From: Paraburkholderia nodosa DSM 21604
GTDB lineage: Bacteria; Pseudomonadota; Gammaproteobacteria; Burkholderiales; Burkholderiaceae
Reading direction: 5' to 3'
Length of the DNA: 64,000 nucleotides
Assembly (NCBI RefSeq): GCF_000519185.1
Contig: NZ_JAFA01000005.1
Span: forward strand, 1-64,000
The position numbers and the translations under genes were made by a program. Below are positions 15,252-24,456 of this stretch, one piece after another. The notes under the pieces were generated by a model. That model searched no databases and was not told the DNA's origin. It worked only from the letters and a program-made list of their open reading frames with translations. Numbering within the stretch: the first letter of the stretch is position 1; the number at the start of each line of letters is the position of its first letter.

Positions 15252-15761
15252 TTAGCTCTCGTGTGCTTCCGGTTGAAACGCGTCGCGCAGCCACACGAGC
15301 CGGCCGCTCTCGAACGCGATCACATCGAAGCGGCACGCGGGCGGCGTTCGCGCCTGCGTGTGAGCTTCGCCGTCCGCACCGGCGCCGCGCCACGTCGCGA
15401 GAAAGTAGCGCGCCGCCCGCAGCACGCGCTGCTGTTTGCGCCACCCCACGCTAGCCGCCGCGCCGCCGAATTCCGGCCGCGCGCGGGCGCGCACTTCCAC
15501 GAAAACCAGCGTGCCGTCGCGCTCGCGCATCACGAGATCGAGTTCGCCGCCGCGGCAATTCACGTTGCGCGCGACCAGCGCCAGGCGCTCGCGCCGCAAA
15601 AACGCCAGTGCGTGCGCTTCGAAACGCGCGCCTGTCGCGCGGCGTTGGGCATTCGACTGCGCTCGCGCGCAAAAGTTGTCTGCGCGTGCGCGTTCGTTCG
15701 CGCCGCTTCCCTCGGGTGCGCTCGCGCCCGCGTGGCACAATGTCGGCCTCTTTACCTGCAT
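15252..15761 (-). CDS. yraN: UPF0102/YraN-family nuclease-like protein
   Basis: About 169 aa. The conserved core begins at about residue 45 ([12 protein letters not shown]), with [17 protein letters not shown] and FVEVRAR as the E-x-D-L and V-E-V-[KR] elements of an endonuclease-like fold. The first 40 residues are low-complexity, and the true start is unclear: Met codons at 15779 and 15761 both lie at the head of the divergent rsmI. The frame continues into rsmI, so the first ATG there is the limit. Role in DNA processing is inferred from the fold. Confidence 0.8.
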   Translation of the reverse strand: MQVKRPTLCHAGASAPEGSGANERARADNFCARAQSNAQRRATGARFEAHALAFLRRERLALVARNVNCRGGELDLVMRERDGTLVFVEVRARARPEFGGAAASVGWRKQQRVLRAARYFLATWRGAGADGEAHTQARTPPACRFDVIAFESGRLVWLRDAFQPEAHES

Positions 15762-15777
15762 TCGCGCGTTGCGTGTC

Positions 15778-16680
15778 ATGACGTCCCTCTCGTCCCCCTT
15801 CGAACTCGCACAGGCCCAGCAGTATCCGGCCGCCACGCTGTACGTCGTGGCCACGCCCATCGGCAATGTCGCCGACATCACTTTGCGCGCGCTGCACGTG
15901 CTCGGCCTCGTCGATCGCATCGCCGCCGAAGACACGCGCAACACCGGCCAGCTCCTCGCGCGCTACGGTATTTCGAAGCCGCTCGTCGCCGTGCACGAGC
16001 ACAACGAGCGCGAGGCGGCGCAGCGCGTGATCGAATTTCTGCGCGCGGGCGAGCGTGTGGCCTGCGTGTCCGACGCGGGCACGCCAGGCATTTCCGATCC
16101 GGGCGCGAAGCTCGTGGATGCCGTGCGCGCCGCCGGCCTGAACGTCGTGCCGCTGCCCGGCGCGAGCGCGCTCGCAACGGCGCTCTCCGCCGCCGGCGAC
16201 TGGGTCTCGACCTTCACGTTCCTCGGCTTTCTGCCGCCCAAGCCCAAGCAACGAGCAACCGCACTGCAGCCGCTCGCCGCGCATACGCACGCGATGGTGT
16301 TTTACGAAGCCCCGCATCGCATCGTCGAAACCGTGCAGTCGCTCGCCGATGCGTTCGGTCCCGCGCGCCGCCTCCTCATCGCCCGCGAATTGACGAAGCT
16401 ACACGAGTCGCTCTGGAGCGGCACCCTGGCCGAAGCGCCAACGTGGCTCGCAGGGGATGCGAACCGTCAGCGCGGCGAGTTCGTGCTGGTGGTGGAAGGC
16501 GCGTGCGAGCAGGCGGAAGGCGAAGCCGATCACGACGCGCTCTTGCGCGTGCTGCTTCAGGAAGTGCCGGTGAAGGGCGCGGCGAAGATCGCGGCGGCGC
16601 TCACGGGCGCGTCGCGCAACGCGCTCTACGCGCGGGCGCTGGAATTGAAGGGTGCAGGCGAGGAAGAAGAGGACGACTGA
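15778..16680 (+). CDS. rsmI: 16S rRNA (cytidine(1402)-2'-O)-methyltransferase RsmI
   Basis: A 300-aa tetrapyrrole-methylase-fold enzyme that methylates the ribose of C1402 in 16S rRNA with S-adenosylmethionine. Family motifs are clear: [15 protein letters not shown] (about 22-36), [22 protein letters not shown] (about 99-110), and PLPGASA. Starts at ATG 15778, head to head with yraN; the two ATG codons can overlap in the palindromic CATG. Ends ahead of a terminator shared with the convergent rlpA. Confidence 0.95.
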   Translation: MTSLSSPFELAQAQQYPAATLYVVATPIGNVADITLRALHVLGLVDRIAAEDTRNTGQLLARYGISKPLVAVHEHNEREAAQRVIEFLRAGERVACVSDAGTPGISDPGAKLVDAVRAAGLNVVPLPGASALATALSAAGDWVSTFTFLGFLPPKPKQRATALQPLAAHTHAMVFYEAPHRIVETVQSLADAFGPARRLLIARELTKLHESLWSGTLAEAPTWLAGDANRQRGEFVLVVEGACEQAEGEADHDALLRVLLQEVPVKGAAKIAAALTGASRNALYARALELKGAGEEEEDD

Positions 16681-16720
16681 GCCGCCAGCCGAAGCCGTCA
16701 AAAGCACGAGCCAGAAAAAC

Positions 16721-16750
16721 CGAAGGGCCGCCCAACAAGGCGGCCCTTCG
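16721..16750. terminator. hairpin between convergent rsmI and rlpA
   Basis: Perfect 12-bp inverted repeat CGAAGGGCCGCC (16721-16732), loop CAACAA, GGCGGCCCTTCG (16739-16750). The plus strand has AAAAAC before it and GCG after, so it could act on both strands; the T-run is present only in the minus direction. Confidence 0.6.
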
Positions 16751-16827
16751 CGTATGCATCCCGTTACCAGGCGGTTCAGCTTTGGGCGCGTCGCGGCGCA
16801 CTCGGCGCCACGCCCAAACGAAAGCGC

Positions 16828-17427
16828 TTAGTGATCGATGTTCGAGTTCGCGGCAACCATCTCCGCTTGCGCTGCCTTCGCTTCCTGGCGCGTGAGGCCT
16901 TCGATGTTCACCTTCGCCGTACCGGCGTGCTGCACGCCAAGGATCTTGGCGGCGGCATACGAGAGGTCGAGCACGCGGCCACGCGCGTACGGGCCACGGT
17001 CGTTGATCTTCACCACCACCCACTTCGACGTGCTGGGCACGCTCACGCGCACATACGAGCCGAGCGGCAGCGTGCGGTGCGCAGCCGTGAGCGCCTTCAT
17101 GTTGAAGCGCTCGCCGCTTGCGGTGCGGCGGCCGTGGAACGCGCGGCCGTACCACGAGGCGCGGCCGGTCTGGTGGAACGAGTGGACGTCCGGGCTGTTC
17201 TCGTCGATCGCCTCAGCGTTCGCGAGCGAGTTGTCCTTCTCGGTGCCCGATGCGGGCAGCGCAGCGAGCGCGGAGCCGTAGCCCTGCGGCGCGGTGAATG
17301 CGGCGTCCTTCGTGCGAAGGGCGTCGCTGGCCGCCTGGTCCTGCGGGCCAGGCGGCATGGCGCAACCGGCCAGAATGGACACGGCTGCGAGACTCCCGAG
17401 TCGTCGTCGAGTCAGTCTAAGGTTCAT
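16828..17427 (-). CDS. rlpA: septal ring lipoprotein RlpA-like
   Basis: A 199-aa lipoprotein: N-terminal signal with lipobox LAGC at about residue 22, a variable linker, and a double-psi beta-barrel domain at about 85-175 (TGRASWYGRAFHGRRTASGERFN, then VKINDRGPYARGRVLDLSYAAA). RlpA proteins bind or cleave denuded peptidoglycan at the division septum. The SPOR domain found in many RlpA proteins is absent, and the protein ends soon after the barrel. Start at 17427 is chosen for its typical signal (MNLRLTRRRL); no strong ribosome binding site. Confidence 0.9.
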   Translation of the reverse strand: MNLRLTRRRLGSLAAVSILAGCAMPPGPQDQAASDALRTKDAAFTAPQGYGSALAALPASGTEKDNSLANAEAIDENSPDVHSFHQTGRASWYGRAFHGRRTASGERFNMKALTAAHRTLPLGSYVRVSVPSTSKWVVVKINDRGPYARGRVLDLSYAAAKILGVQHAGTAKVNIEGLTRQEAKAAQAEMVAANSNIDH

Positions 17428-18198
17428 AACATTGCCATCACGTTTTCGAAGCCCGCCCCGCGCCATGTGTGCGCGTTGTCGGAAAGGCTTCGGCGGTCGC
17501 AGGCATGGCTTCGCGCCATCGCTCGCCTGGAATGAAAAAGGCGAACGCGTGCCAATGCCCGGATGCAGCCCTAATAAGCCGCTAACCGCTAGTTATCTTT
17601 CACGTCTGGCGCAACCTGTCCCCGGCAGCCTGACCAGACCCCACATGCCGCCATCGAACGATGAAACTCGTTCAGGCGCGCCGGAAACTCTCGGCGCACA
17701 GGAACGGCGGCGTAGGCCCCACCCAGCGTCACGGCATGTAGGCCGTTGCAGGCGCGTGGCACCTGGCTGGGCAAGACGTGCGGCGTCGAACGGATCGACA
17801 CCTGATTTGCCATCTTGTAAGGCAGCCTCTTCGGCCAGCCTTCAACGACAGCACTGCTTGACGGCGATGTATGCGACCTCTTTTTTTACGAAGGTCACAC
17901 CGCCCTTTGAAAGCACGAATTCCGTGCGTGATGGGTCGCATTATACCCAAAAGTTATTCCTGTCACGCCTCTGCCCCACAAATCTCCATGATTTTTCACT
18001 ATTGGCGTAACAAAGCCGTTCGTCTTGCGCCGCCGCATCCCTTGTCAGACAAGGGATTTCGGCCGACGCGAGCAGCGTCGGCGGCACTTCCTGCACCCCG
18101 GTACAATCGATCCTTTGGCTGGGGTCGCCGGCGCGCACCGTCGCTTTCGAATCGTTGCTGCGCCCGCCCCGCGAGACCCGAACCCCCACGATCCCCGC
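17428..18198. other. 771-base gap with a 21-bp palindrome
   Basis: No supported gene. A 74-codon minus-strand frame at 17589-17813 lacks a ribosome binding site and a recognisable family. The clearest structure is a perfect palindrome at 18037-18057: ATCCCTTGTC, one central base, GACAAGGGAT, about 140 bases upstream of the YcbL-like gene. It may be a regulator site. A run of seven T lies near 17880. Confidence 0.4.
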
Positions 18199-18843
18199 AT
18201 GAAAGTCACGCTGATTCCCGTCACGCCGTTCCAGCAAAACTGCTCGCTGCTCGTCGATGAAACGACGAACCGCGCCGCCGTCGTCGATCCGGGCGGCGAC
18301 CTCGAACGCATCGAAGCCGAGATCGAGCGTCAGGGCGTGCAGCTGGAAAAGGTGCTGCTCACCCATGGCCACCTCGACCACTGCGCCGGCGCGAAGGCGC
18401 TCGCCACGAAGTTCGGCGTGCCGATCGAAGGCCCGCAGGAAGACGAGCGCTTCTGGATCGACCAGTTGCCGCAGCAGAGCGTGCGCTTCGGCTTCGGCCA
18501 CGCCGAAGCGTTCGAGCCCACGCGCTGGCTTCACGACGGCGACACGGTGCGCTTCGGCAGCGAGGAACTCGAGGTCTATCACTGCCCCGGGCACACGCCG
18601 GGCCACGTAATCTTCTTCAGCCGCAAGCACCGGGTCGCCACGGTCGGCGACGTGCTGTTCGCGGGTTCGATCGGCCGCACGGACTTTCCGCGCGGCAATC
18701 ATGCGGACCTGATCCGTTCGATCCGCGAAAAGCTCTGGCCGCTGGGCGACGACATCACGTTCGTGCCGGGCCATGGCCCGGTTTCGACATTCGGCGAGGA
18801 GCGCCGCTCCAACCCCTACGTCGCAGATGGCGTACCTGGATGA
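18199..18843 (+). CDS. YcbL-like MBL-fold hydrolase (glyoxalase II family)
   Basis: A 214-aa metallo-beta-lactamase-fold protein. Metal ligands are in THGHLDH (about 54-60), CPGHTPGH (131-138) and GHG (near 193), with the second Asp in VGDVLF (155-160). Length and the [10 protein letters not shown]-terminus fit the YcbL branch of small glyoxalase II-like thioesterases; the natural substrate is uncertain. The ATG of the next gene overlaps its stop by four bases. Confidence 0.9.
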   Translation: MKVTLIPVTPFQQNCSLLVDETTNRAAVVDPGGDLERIEAEIERQGVQLEKVLLTHGHLDHCAGAKALATKFGVPIEGPQEDERFWIDQLPQQSVRFGFGHAEAFEPTRWLHDGDTVRFGSEELEVYHCPGHTPGHVIFFSRKHRVATVGDVLFAGSIGRTDFPRGNHADLIRSIREKLWPLGDDITFVPGHGPVSTFGEERRSNPYVADGVPG

Positions 18844-19490
18844 GAGTGAAAAGTACGATGAATCAAGCCGCTATTGAGGAGATTTACGTCAGCACCGACG
18901 TCGAGGCCGATGGTCCCATTCCCGGCCCGCATTCGATGCTGAGTTTCGCTTCGGCGGCGTACACCGCCGACAAGCGTTTGATCGCCACGTTCTCGGCCAA
19001 TCTCGAGATGCTCGAAGGCGCGGCGCCGCATCCGGTGCAGGCCGCCTGGTGGGAGACGCAGCCCGAGGCCTGGGCCGCGTGCCGCAAGGATCTGCAAGAC
19101 CCGGCGGCGGCGCTCGTCGCCTATGTCGAATGGGTGGAGGCGCTGCCCGGCAAGCCGGTGTTCGTGGCAATGCCGGCGGGCTTCGATTTCACCTTCATGT
19201 TCTGGTACATGATGCGCTTCGCCGGGCGTTGCCCGTTCTCGTGGTCGGCGCTCGACATCAAGACGCTCGCCTTCGCGATGACGGGCCTGCCGTACCGCAA
19301 GTGCATCAAGCCACGCTTTCCGAAGCACTGGTTCGACGATCATCCGCACACGCACGTCGCCCTTGACGACGCGATCGAGCAAGGCGCCCTCTTCTGCAAC
19401 ATGCTGGCCGACTTGCGCGCGCAGCAAGCCGCGCTCGCTGCTGATGGGGACGACTCAGGGCAAAACGCCGCGAGCACTCCGGCAAATTAG
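18840..19490 (+). CDS. DEDD-type 3'-5' exonuclease
   Basis: A 216-aa protein with an exonuclease-like order of acidic residues: STDVEADGP (about 18-26) for the D-x-E of motif I, LDIKTLAF in the middle, and [11 protein letters not shown] (about 174-184) for the H-x(4)-D of motif III. This is an RNase T/oligoribonuclease-like fold, probably acting on RNA or DNA 3' ends. It overlaps the upstream hydrolase gene by four bases, so the two are coupled. A second Met at residue 7 is a possible start. Confidence 0.75.
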   Translation: MRVKSTMNQAAIEEIYVSTDVEADGPIPGPHSMLSFASAAYTADKRLIATFSANLEMLEGAAPHPVQAAWWETQPEAWAACRKDLQDPAAALVAYVEWVEALPGKPVFVAMPAGFDFTFMFWYMMRFAGRCPFSWSALDIKTLAFAMTGLPYRKCIKPRFPKHWFDDHPHTHVALDDAIEQGALFCNMLADLRAQQAALAADGDDSGQNAASTPAN

Positions 19491-19567
19491 GTAATCTCCC
19501 TCATCACCTGCGCTTCGCATTGCGTTCTCTTCTCCTGGCCTCTAACATTCAGGAATACAGCGACGCA

Positions 19568-20038
19568 ATGGAGGCGCAGTTGACACTCGATACGTTCTCT
19601 CAGAAGATCCTGCGCCTGCTGCAGCTCGACGCGCGCCGTTCGGTCCAGGAAATCTCCGACCAGGTGGGGCTCTCCAGCACCCCTTGCTGGCGCCGCATCA
19701 AGGACATGGAACAGTCGGGCGTGATCCAGCGCTACACGGCGCTGCTCGATCGCGAAAAGCTTGGCCTGCATGTCTGCGCACTCGCGCATATCCATCTCAC
19801 GCGCCACACCGAAGGCGGCGTCGAAGCCTTCGAACGCGAGATCGCCACCTGCCCCGAAGTCACCGAGTGTTACAGCACCACGGGCGAATCGGATTACATC
19901 CTCAAGATCGTTGCGCCCGACATCAAGGCCTACGACGCCTTCCTGCACGAGCGCATCTTCCGCATTCCCGCGGTGGCGCAGGTGCGCACGAGCGTCGTGC
20001 TGCGGGAAATCAAGTTCGATACGCAATTGCCGCTGTGA
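19568..20038 (+). CDS. Lrp/AsnC-family transcriptional regulator
   Basis: A 156-aa protein with an N-terminal winged helix-turn-helix (ILRLLQLDARRSVQEISDQVGLSSTPCWRRIKDME) and a C-terminal RAM ligand-binding domain (about 65-150, including TGESDYILKIVAPDIKAYDAFL). Such regulators respond to amino acids and control their metabolism or export. No amino acid gene adjoins it except the divergent CDF transporter further on, so the target is unknown. Confidence 0.93.
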   Translation: MEAQLTLDTFSQKILRLLQLDARRSVQEISDQVGLSSTPCWRRIKDMEQSGVIQRYTALLDREKLGLHVCALAHIHLTRHTEGGVEAFEREIATCPEVTECYSTTGESDYILKIVAPDIKAYDAFLHERIFRIPAVAQVRTSVVLREIKFDTQLPL

Positions 20039-20044
20039 AGCCGG

Positions 20045-20075
20045 CATAGCGCGGCGGCTTCTCTGCCGCGCTATG
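20045..20075. terminator. hairpin between convergent Lrp-type and CDF genes
   Basis: Perfect 11-bp inverted repeat CATAGCGCGGC / GCCGCGCTATG with a nine-base loop, just after the regulator's stop. It has no T-run, so efficiency is uncertain. Confidence 0.45.
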
Positions 20076-20099
20076 CGCCTTCCAGCCGCACGGCGCGAT

Positions 20100-21281
20100 T
20101 CAATGTGCCTCGCGCGGTTTGTCGTGCACGGCCAGTGAGCCATGCGCATCGAGCGGCTGCATGACGTCGAGCTTGCTCGCGCCAAGGCGGGCGCGCAGCG
20201 CTTCCAGGTCCACGGAGGCCGCGCGGCGCGCGTCGTCCGCCGCGGCCAGCACCACCTGAATCTCCAGCCCCGTGCTCAAGTAGTGCAGCGTGATGCCTTC
20301 GACATGCACGTCATGCTCCGCCAGCGCGTTTCGCAGGCGTTCCGCCACGTCGTCGCGCGCGGGCAGGTTGGCTACGGACCGCACGTGCATGTCGTCTTCG
20401 GGATCGACGTGAATCAGCGCGTCGAGCACGCGTGAATCGGTGAGCAGGCGAGCGCGCGCCGTCTCCGCGATGTAGTGCCCTTCCGAAACCGAAATCAGCG
20501 GATCGACGAGGATGTGCGCATCCACGAGCGCGAGGTCGCCGGTCTTGCGCGTGCGCATCTCGTGCACGTCGAGCACGCCCGGCGTGTCCATCAGCAGCGC
20601 GCGCAGGTCCGCGGCGGCGGCTTCGTCGAGCGCGCGGTCGGAGAGGTCCTGCAGCGCGTCCCAGCCGAACACCCAGCCCATGCGCGCGACCATGAAGCCG
20701 ACAATGGCCGCCGCGATCGGATCGAGCAGTCGCACGCCCGCGAGGCTGCCCACGATGCCGATCGCCACGACGAGCGACGACGCCGCGTCCGAACGCGCAT
20801 GCCACGCATTGGCGATCAGCATGGCCGAGCGCACGCGCTGCGCCTCGCGCAGCATGTAGCGGAAGAGCCCTTCCTTGGAAACCAGCACGAGGAGCGCCAC
20901 GACCAGCGCGCTCACGTGCAGCGCCGGAATATCGCCGAGATTCATGATGCGCGTGCCGGCGCGCACCAGCATGCCGACGCCCACCGCAATCAATAATGCG
21001 CCGAGGAATAACGACGCGACCGTCTCATAACGGCTGTGGCCGTAGTTATGATCGGCGTCCGGCTTTGCACCGCTATGCCGGTTGGCCAGCAGCACGACGA
21101 AGTCGGAAACGATATCGGCCAGTGAATGCACGCCATCGGCGATCAACGCCTGCGAATGCGCAAGCACGCCGATGACGATTTGCAGCACCACCAGCACACT
21201 ATTGACGGCAACGCTGACCCACGTCGTGCGGCGCGCGACCTCGTGTTTATCTGATAACGGCGGGGCGGAGGAGGAAGTCAT
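20100..21281 (-). CDS. cation diffusion facilitator (CDF) metal transporter
   Basis: A 393-aa inner membrane protein with six predicted helices in the first 210 residues. Metal-site residues are ADGVHSLADIVSD (helix II, about 48-60) and NAWHARSDAASS (helix V, about 157-168). The H-D pattern at helix II matches neither the classic zinc (HD-HD) nor manganese (DD-DD) set fully, so metal choice is open. The cytosolic C-terminal part is about 180 residues, longer than usual, with two ferredoxin-like repeats (HILVDPLISVSEGH and HVDPEDD). Confidence 0.9.
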   Translation of the reverse strand: MTSSSAPPLSDKHEVARRTTWVSVAVNSVLVVLQIVIGVLAHSQALIADGVHSLADIVSDFVVLLANRHSGAKPDADHNYGHSRYETVASLFLGALLIAVGVGMLVRAGTRIMNLGDIPALHVSALVVALLVLVSKEGLFRYMLREAQRVRSAMLIANAWHARSDAASSLVVAIGIVGSLAGVRLLDPIAAAIVGFMVARMGWVFGWDALQDLSDRALDEAAAADLRALLMDTPGVLDVHEMRTRKTGDLALVDAHILVDPLISVSEGHYIAETARARLLTDSRVLDALIHVDPEDDMHVRSVANLPARDDVAERLRNALAEHDVHVEGITLHYLSTGLEIQVVLAAADDARRAASVDLEALRARLGASKLDVMQPLDAHGSLAVHDKPREAH

Positions 21282-21454
21282 GCGCGGCGCGAGAGCAAAT
21301 TAGGGAATAACCGCGATTGTAGCTAGCGTGTGCGTCGATTTTATGGATACCCCTAAAAATCTCTTTTAAATCAGATGCCTACAATACCAGGAAGCATTCG
21401 CATTCATGCCGCGGACACGGCTCGATCCAATCGCGCGTGGCGCAGAAAATCAAA

Positions 21455-21495
21455 AAGCCGCGCGTCCCCGGACTGCGCGGCTTCTTGTTTTCGAG
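21455..21495 (-). terminator. Rho-independent terminator of the H-NS-like gene
   Basis: Arms AAGCCGCGC (21455-21463) and GCGCGGCTT (21475-21483). On the minus strand the stem is followed by TTTGATTTT, which fits the end of the hns-like transcript about 95 bases past its stop. The plus-strand side also carries a broken T-run. Confidence 0.65.
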
Positions 21496-21575
21496 AATCG
21501 GGAGATACCTCGCCCGACTCCGCTCCTGCTTTCACTCATGCGCAGCGCGTTCAAACGCGCCGCTGACAAGTTGAT

Positions 21576-21884
21576 TTACTTCTGGATCAGAAAACGATCG
21601 CGGTCTTGACCGGCGATCCAGCGCGGCGGCTTGCCGCGGCCCGACCAGGTGCTGCCGCTGTCGGGATCGCGGTATTTCGGCGCGACGCTCGCACGCGAAC
21701 GGCTGGCTGCCTTCGCGGCTTTGGCGCTGGCGCGGCCGCCACCGAGTTCTGCCAGGGTAATGCCGTAGTCGGACATTTTCTGCTTGATTTCGTCGAGGAC
21801 CTCGGCATATTCGCGAGCCTTCGCCTCTTCAATCTGCTTTTCCAGCTTTTCTCGCTGAGCGAGGAGTTCCTTGTAGGAAGACAT
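21576..21884 (-). CDS. H-NS family nucleoid protein
   Basis: A 102-aa protein: N-terminal coiled coil for oligomerisation (residues 1-40, YKELLAQREKLEKQIEEAK), a basic Ala/Ser/Lys linker, and the C-terminal AT-hook-like motif YRDPDSGSTWSGRGKPPRWI (about 71-90). It matches the short H-NS-like proteins found in many copies in Burkholderia. Such proteins bind AT-rich DNA and silence acquired genes, which could include the island at the left. AAGGGC precedes the ATG. Confidence 0.93.
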   Translation of the reverse strand: MSSYKELLAQREKLEKQIEEAKAREYAEVLDEIKQKMSDYGITLAELGGGRASAKAAKAASRSRASVAPKYRDPDSGSTWSGRGKPPRWIAGQDRDRFLIQK

Positions 21885-22297
21885 AGGTGCCCTTGTGGTT
21901 TGATCTTAATGGCTACTGATCTCGCGCCAGTATGCCGATTGATAGATGCGTGCCTCGGAAATCGGTGGCGAGATTAACACAGATTTGAATGTCGGGATGC
22001 GTGTAAGCAATAAAAATAATTAAAGCCAGATTTCCAATCCACGGCCTTCCTGCAAGCGTCTAACTCATTGTCATTTCGTGCAAATCGGTATTTTTACTAA
22101 ATCCTGCTTTTGCCAGATAAATCCACGTCTCATAATTAGCAGCGGATGAAAATTAAATGCGTTGAAATACGTCAAACATTTCATCGCATGACAACTTTGC
22201 ACCAATCAACGGGGACAGAAACCGGTTGCTGCGAAGCAGCATGAGACGACACGCTATATAGAACGGCGGATAACGCCCGCGTGGGCAGAAAATCCCG
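21885..22297. other. AT-rich gap upstream of the H-NS-like gene
   Basis: About 410 bases with markedly more A/T than the flanks, presumably holding the H-NS-like promoter and perhaps self-binding sites. A small hairpin TGCTGC/GCAGCA lies at 22227-22241. No gene seen. Confidence 0.4.
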
Positions 22298-22975
22298 TCA
22301 TTGCGTATGGCGCTCAATGCAGTCTGCTAGCGCCGCATGCAAGGATTGCAAATCTGGCTGCGGCGCATCGAAAACGAAGCGCGTGCGGGCGCCGTCGATC
22401 ACGAGATCGGCGCCGTAGCGATCCACGCCCGCGAGATCCAGTCCGGCGCGGCGCGCGGCGTGCGTTTCGAAAAAGCGGATCAGCGTGGTTTCTTCGGCGG
22501 GAGCGAGCGGCGCCAGCGTGTCGAGGTCGGCGCCGTCCATCCAGCCCATCGCGCCAAAGCCGCCGATATAGCGCAGCCGCTCGACGTGCATGGCCCAGAA
22601 GGTGAAGTCGCCGAGCGCGAGATAACGCTCGGCGTCCGGGTGATAGCGCACGTAGCGCCGCGCCAGCGCCTCGTTCGCTGAGTGGGCCGCCGCCTCGACC
22701 GGCTCGAAGCGGCCGAGCAGCGTGGCGCGCGGGGCGTTCAGCACGTCGGCGTCGCTTGCGTGCGCGACGAGAAAGCCCGCGCGCGGGTCGTCGAGCAGAT
22801 TGCGCGTGTGCTCGGCCAGGCGGCTCACCAGGATCACCGGGCGGTGCCGCGCGTCGGGCGCGAACGGCAGCAGCGTGGGGTACGGGAAACCGCGCGGCTC
22901 GCACGAGTGCGTGGCGAGCGTACCGGTGGGCGCCTGGTGCAGCAGATGCAGCGGGGCGTGGGCGGGAATCTTCAA
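22298..22975 (-). CDS. HugZ-like pyridoxamine-phosphate-oxidase-fold protein
   Basis: A 225-aa protein: split-barrel flavin-binding domain at about 10-135 (GTLATHSCEPRGFPYPTLLPF, then SRLAEHTRNLLDDPRAGFLV) and a C-terminal DUF2470-type domain (about 140-220, with GVDRYGADLVIDGARTRFVF). This two-domain form is that of HugZ/HutZ proteins linked to haem use or to FMN-dependent oxidation. No haem transport genes adjoin it. The start is TTG at 22975 with GAGGA upstream. Confidence 0.8.
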   Translation of the reverse strand: MKIPAHAPLHLLHQAPTGTLATHSCEPRGFPYPTLLPFAPDARHRPVILVSRLAEHTRNLLDDPRAGFLVAHASDADVLNAPRATLLGRFEPVEAAAHSANEALARRYVRYHPDAERYLALGDFTFWAMHVERLRYIGGFGAMGWMDGADLDTLAPLAPAEETTLIRFFETHAARRAGLDLAGVDRYGADLVIDGARTRFVFDAPQPDLQSLHAALADCIERHTQ

Positions 22976-23124
22976 GGGCGCGTCCTCGAGCGATGGATCC
23001 TGCCGATATTAGAGCAGCTGGCCCGGCGAATGCGCTGCGACAGGCCAGTCGCACCTTCGTTAGAATCATCGTTTGCTTTCAGGCGCCTTCCTGGTCCCTT
23101 CTCTTCCTTCTGCCCGGAATTCCC

Positions 23125-24345
23125 GTGTCCGACCGACCGACCGATCCCGCCCTCGCCGTGGCGAGCCCAGCCGCCCACCATCGGGCGCTGCCCGCCGCCA
23201 CGCGCCATCGCGCGCGCATCGCGACCATGGCGCTCTTTTTCGTCGCCGGCATGATGTACGCGTCGTGGGGCGTGCACGTGCCCACCGTACGCGACAAGTT
23301 CCATCTGAGCCCGGCGCTGCTCTCGTATGCGCTGTTCGCGGTCGCGGGCGGCTCGATCGCCGCGATGACGACCATCGGCGGCTGGATCGCGCGCGTGGGC
23401 TCGCGCCGCGCCTGCCTCACCGGCGGCCTGACGATGTCCGTGTGCGGCGCGCTGATCCTGGTGGTGCCTTATTACTGGATGCTGATCGTCGTGCTCGCCT
23501 TTTTCGGCGTGGGCATGGCCACGCTCGACGTCGCCATGAACGCCGAAGCGAGCGCCGTGGAAGAAGCCGTCGCCAAGCCGATCATGTCGGGGCTGCACGG
23601 CATGTTCAGCCTGGGCGGCATGGCGGGCGCGGCGATTGGCGGCGCGCTGCTCGCGCGCGGCATGGCGCCGGCGCTGCATCTCTTTCTCGCGTCGGCGCTG
23701 GCGGCGCTCGTGCTGTTCGTCTCGTGCCCGGCCGTGCTGCCGCACGTGCCGCACGCCACGCACGGCGAGCACGCGAAAACCGGCAACCGCTGGCGCACGC
23801 CCGCGCTGTGGGCGCTCGGCGCCATCGCGCTCATCGCCCTGATCGCGGAAGGCGCGATGTACGACTGGGCCACGGTCTACATGCGCGACGTCGTGCTCTC
23901 CACGCCGGCGCTCGCGAGCGCGGCCTACGCGGCGTTCTCGGGCGGCATGGCCGCGGCGCGCTTCGCCGGTGACGCCGTGCGCGCGCGCTTTGGCGCGCCC
24001 CAGCTCGTGATGGCGAGCGCCTCGCTCGCGTGCGCGGGCATGATCGGCGCGCTGCTGCTGCCGTACTCGTTCACCGCGCTCACGGGCTTCACGCTGATGG
24101 GTCTCGGCCTCGCCAACATGATGCCGGTGCTGTTCGCGGCCGCCGCGCGCGTGAAAGGCATCCACGCGGCCGAAGGGCTCGCGCACGTCGCGGGCATCGC
24201 CTATTTCGGCTTGCTGTTCGGGCCGGTGGTGATCGGCGGCATCACGCAGGTGACCAACCTCACGGTCGGGCTCGCCGTGGTGGCGTTGTGCGCGGCGCTC
24301 GTGGCGTTTGCGGGGCCGAAGGTGTTGCGGCGGTTGGGAATCTAA
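23125..24345 (+). CDS. MFS transporter, YbjJ-like
   Basis: A 406-aa inner membrane protein with about 12 predicted helices. The conserved MFS motif after helix 2 reads GGWIARVGSRRA. A pattern such as MNAEASAVEEAVAKPIMSGLHGMFSLGG resembles the YbjJ/fucose-permease-like branch. Substrate unknown. GTG at 23125 is taken as start, just before the polar N-terminus; ATG at 23227 is a shorter option. It is divergent from the HugZ-like gene. Confidence 0.82.
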   Translation: MSDRPTDPALAVASPAAHHRALPAATRHRARIATMALFFVAGMMYASWGVHVPTVRDKFHLSPALLSYALFAVAGGSIAAMTTIGGWIARVGSRRACLTGGLTMSVCGALILVVPYYWMLIVVLAFFGVGMATLDVAMNAEASAVEEAVAKPIMSGLHGMFSLGGMAGAAIGGALLARGMAPALHLFLASALAALVLFVSCPAVLPHVPHATHGEHAKTGNRWRTPALWALGAIALIALIAEGAMYDWATVYMRDVVLSTPALASAAYAAFSGGMAAARFAGDAVRARFGAPQLVMASASLACAGMIGALLLPYSFTALTGFTLMGLGLANMMPVLFAAAARVKGIHAAEGLAHVAGIAYFGLLFGPVVIGGITQVTNLTVGLAVVALCAALVAFAGPKVLRRLGI

Positions 24346-24382
24346 AAGCGCATCGAATACTGCGTCGCTCGCAACCTCAAAA

Positions 24383-24424
24383 AAAAGCCCGAAGGCCCAG
24401 TTCTAAACTGAGCCGCGGGCTTTT
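24383..24424. terminator. bidirectional terminator
   Basis: Arms AAAAGCCCG (24383-24391) and CGGGCTTTT (24416-24424) enclosing a smaller CAGTT/AACTG hairpin. Both strands end with T-runs. It serves the MFS gene on the plus strand and the convergent binding-protein gene on the minus strand. Confidence 0.8.
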
Positions 24425-24456
24425 CCAATCGCGTGAGCGAAATCGCTAAGCGCGAT

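Noticed and set aside
17589-17813. 74-codon minus-strand frame in the rlpA-YcbL gap
   Set aside because: No ribosome binding site, no family resemblance and no supporting neighbour; left as part of the gap.
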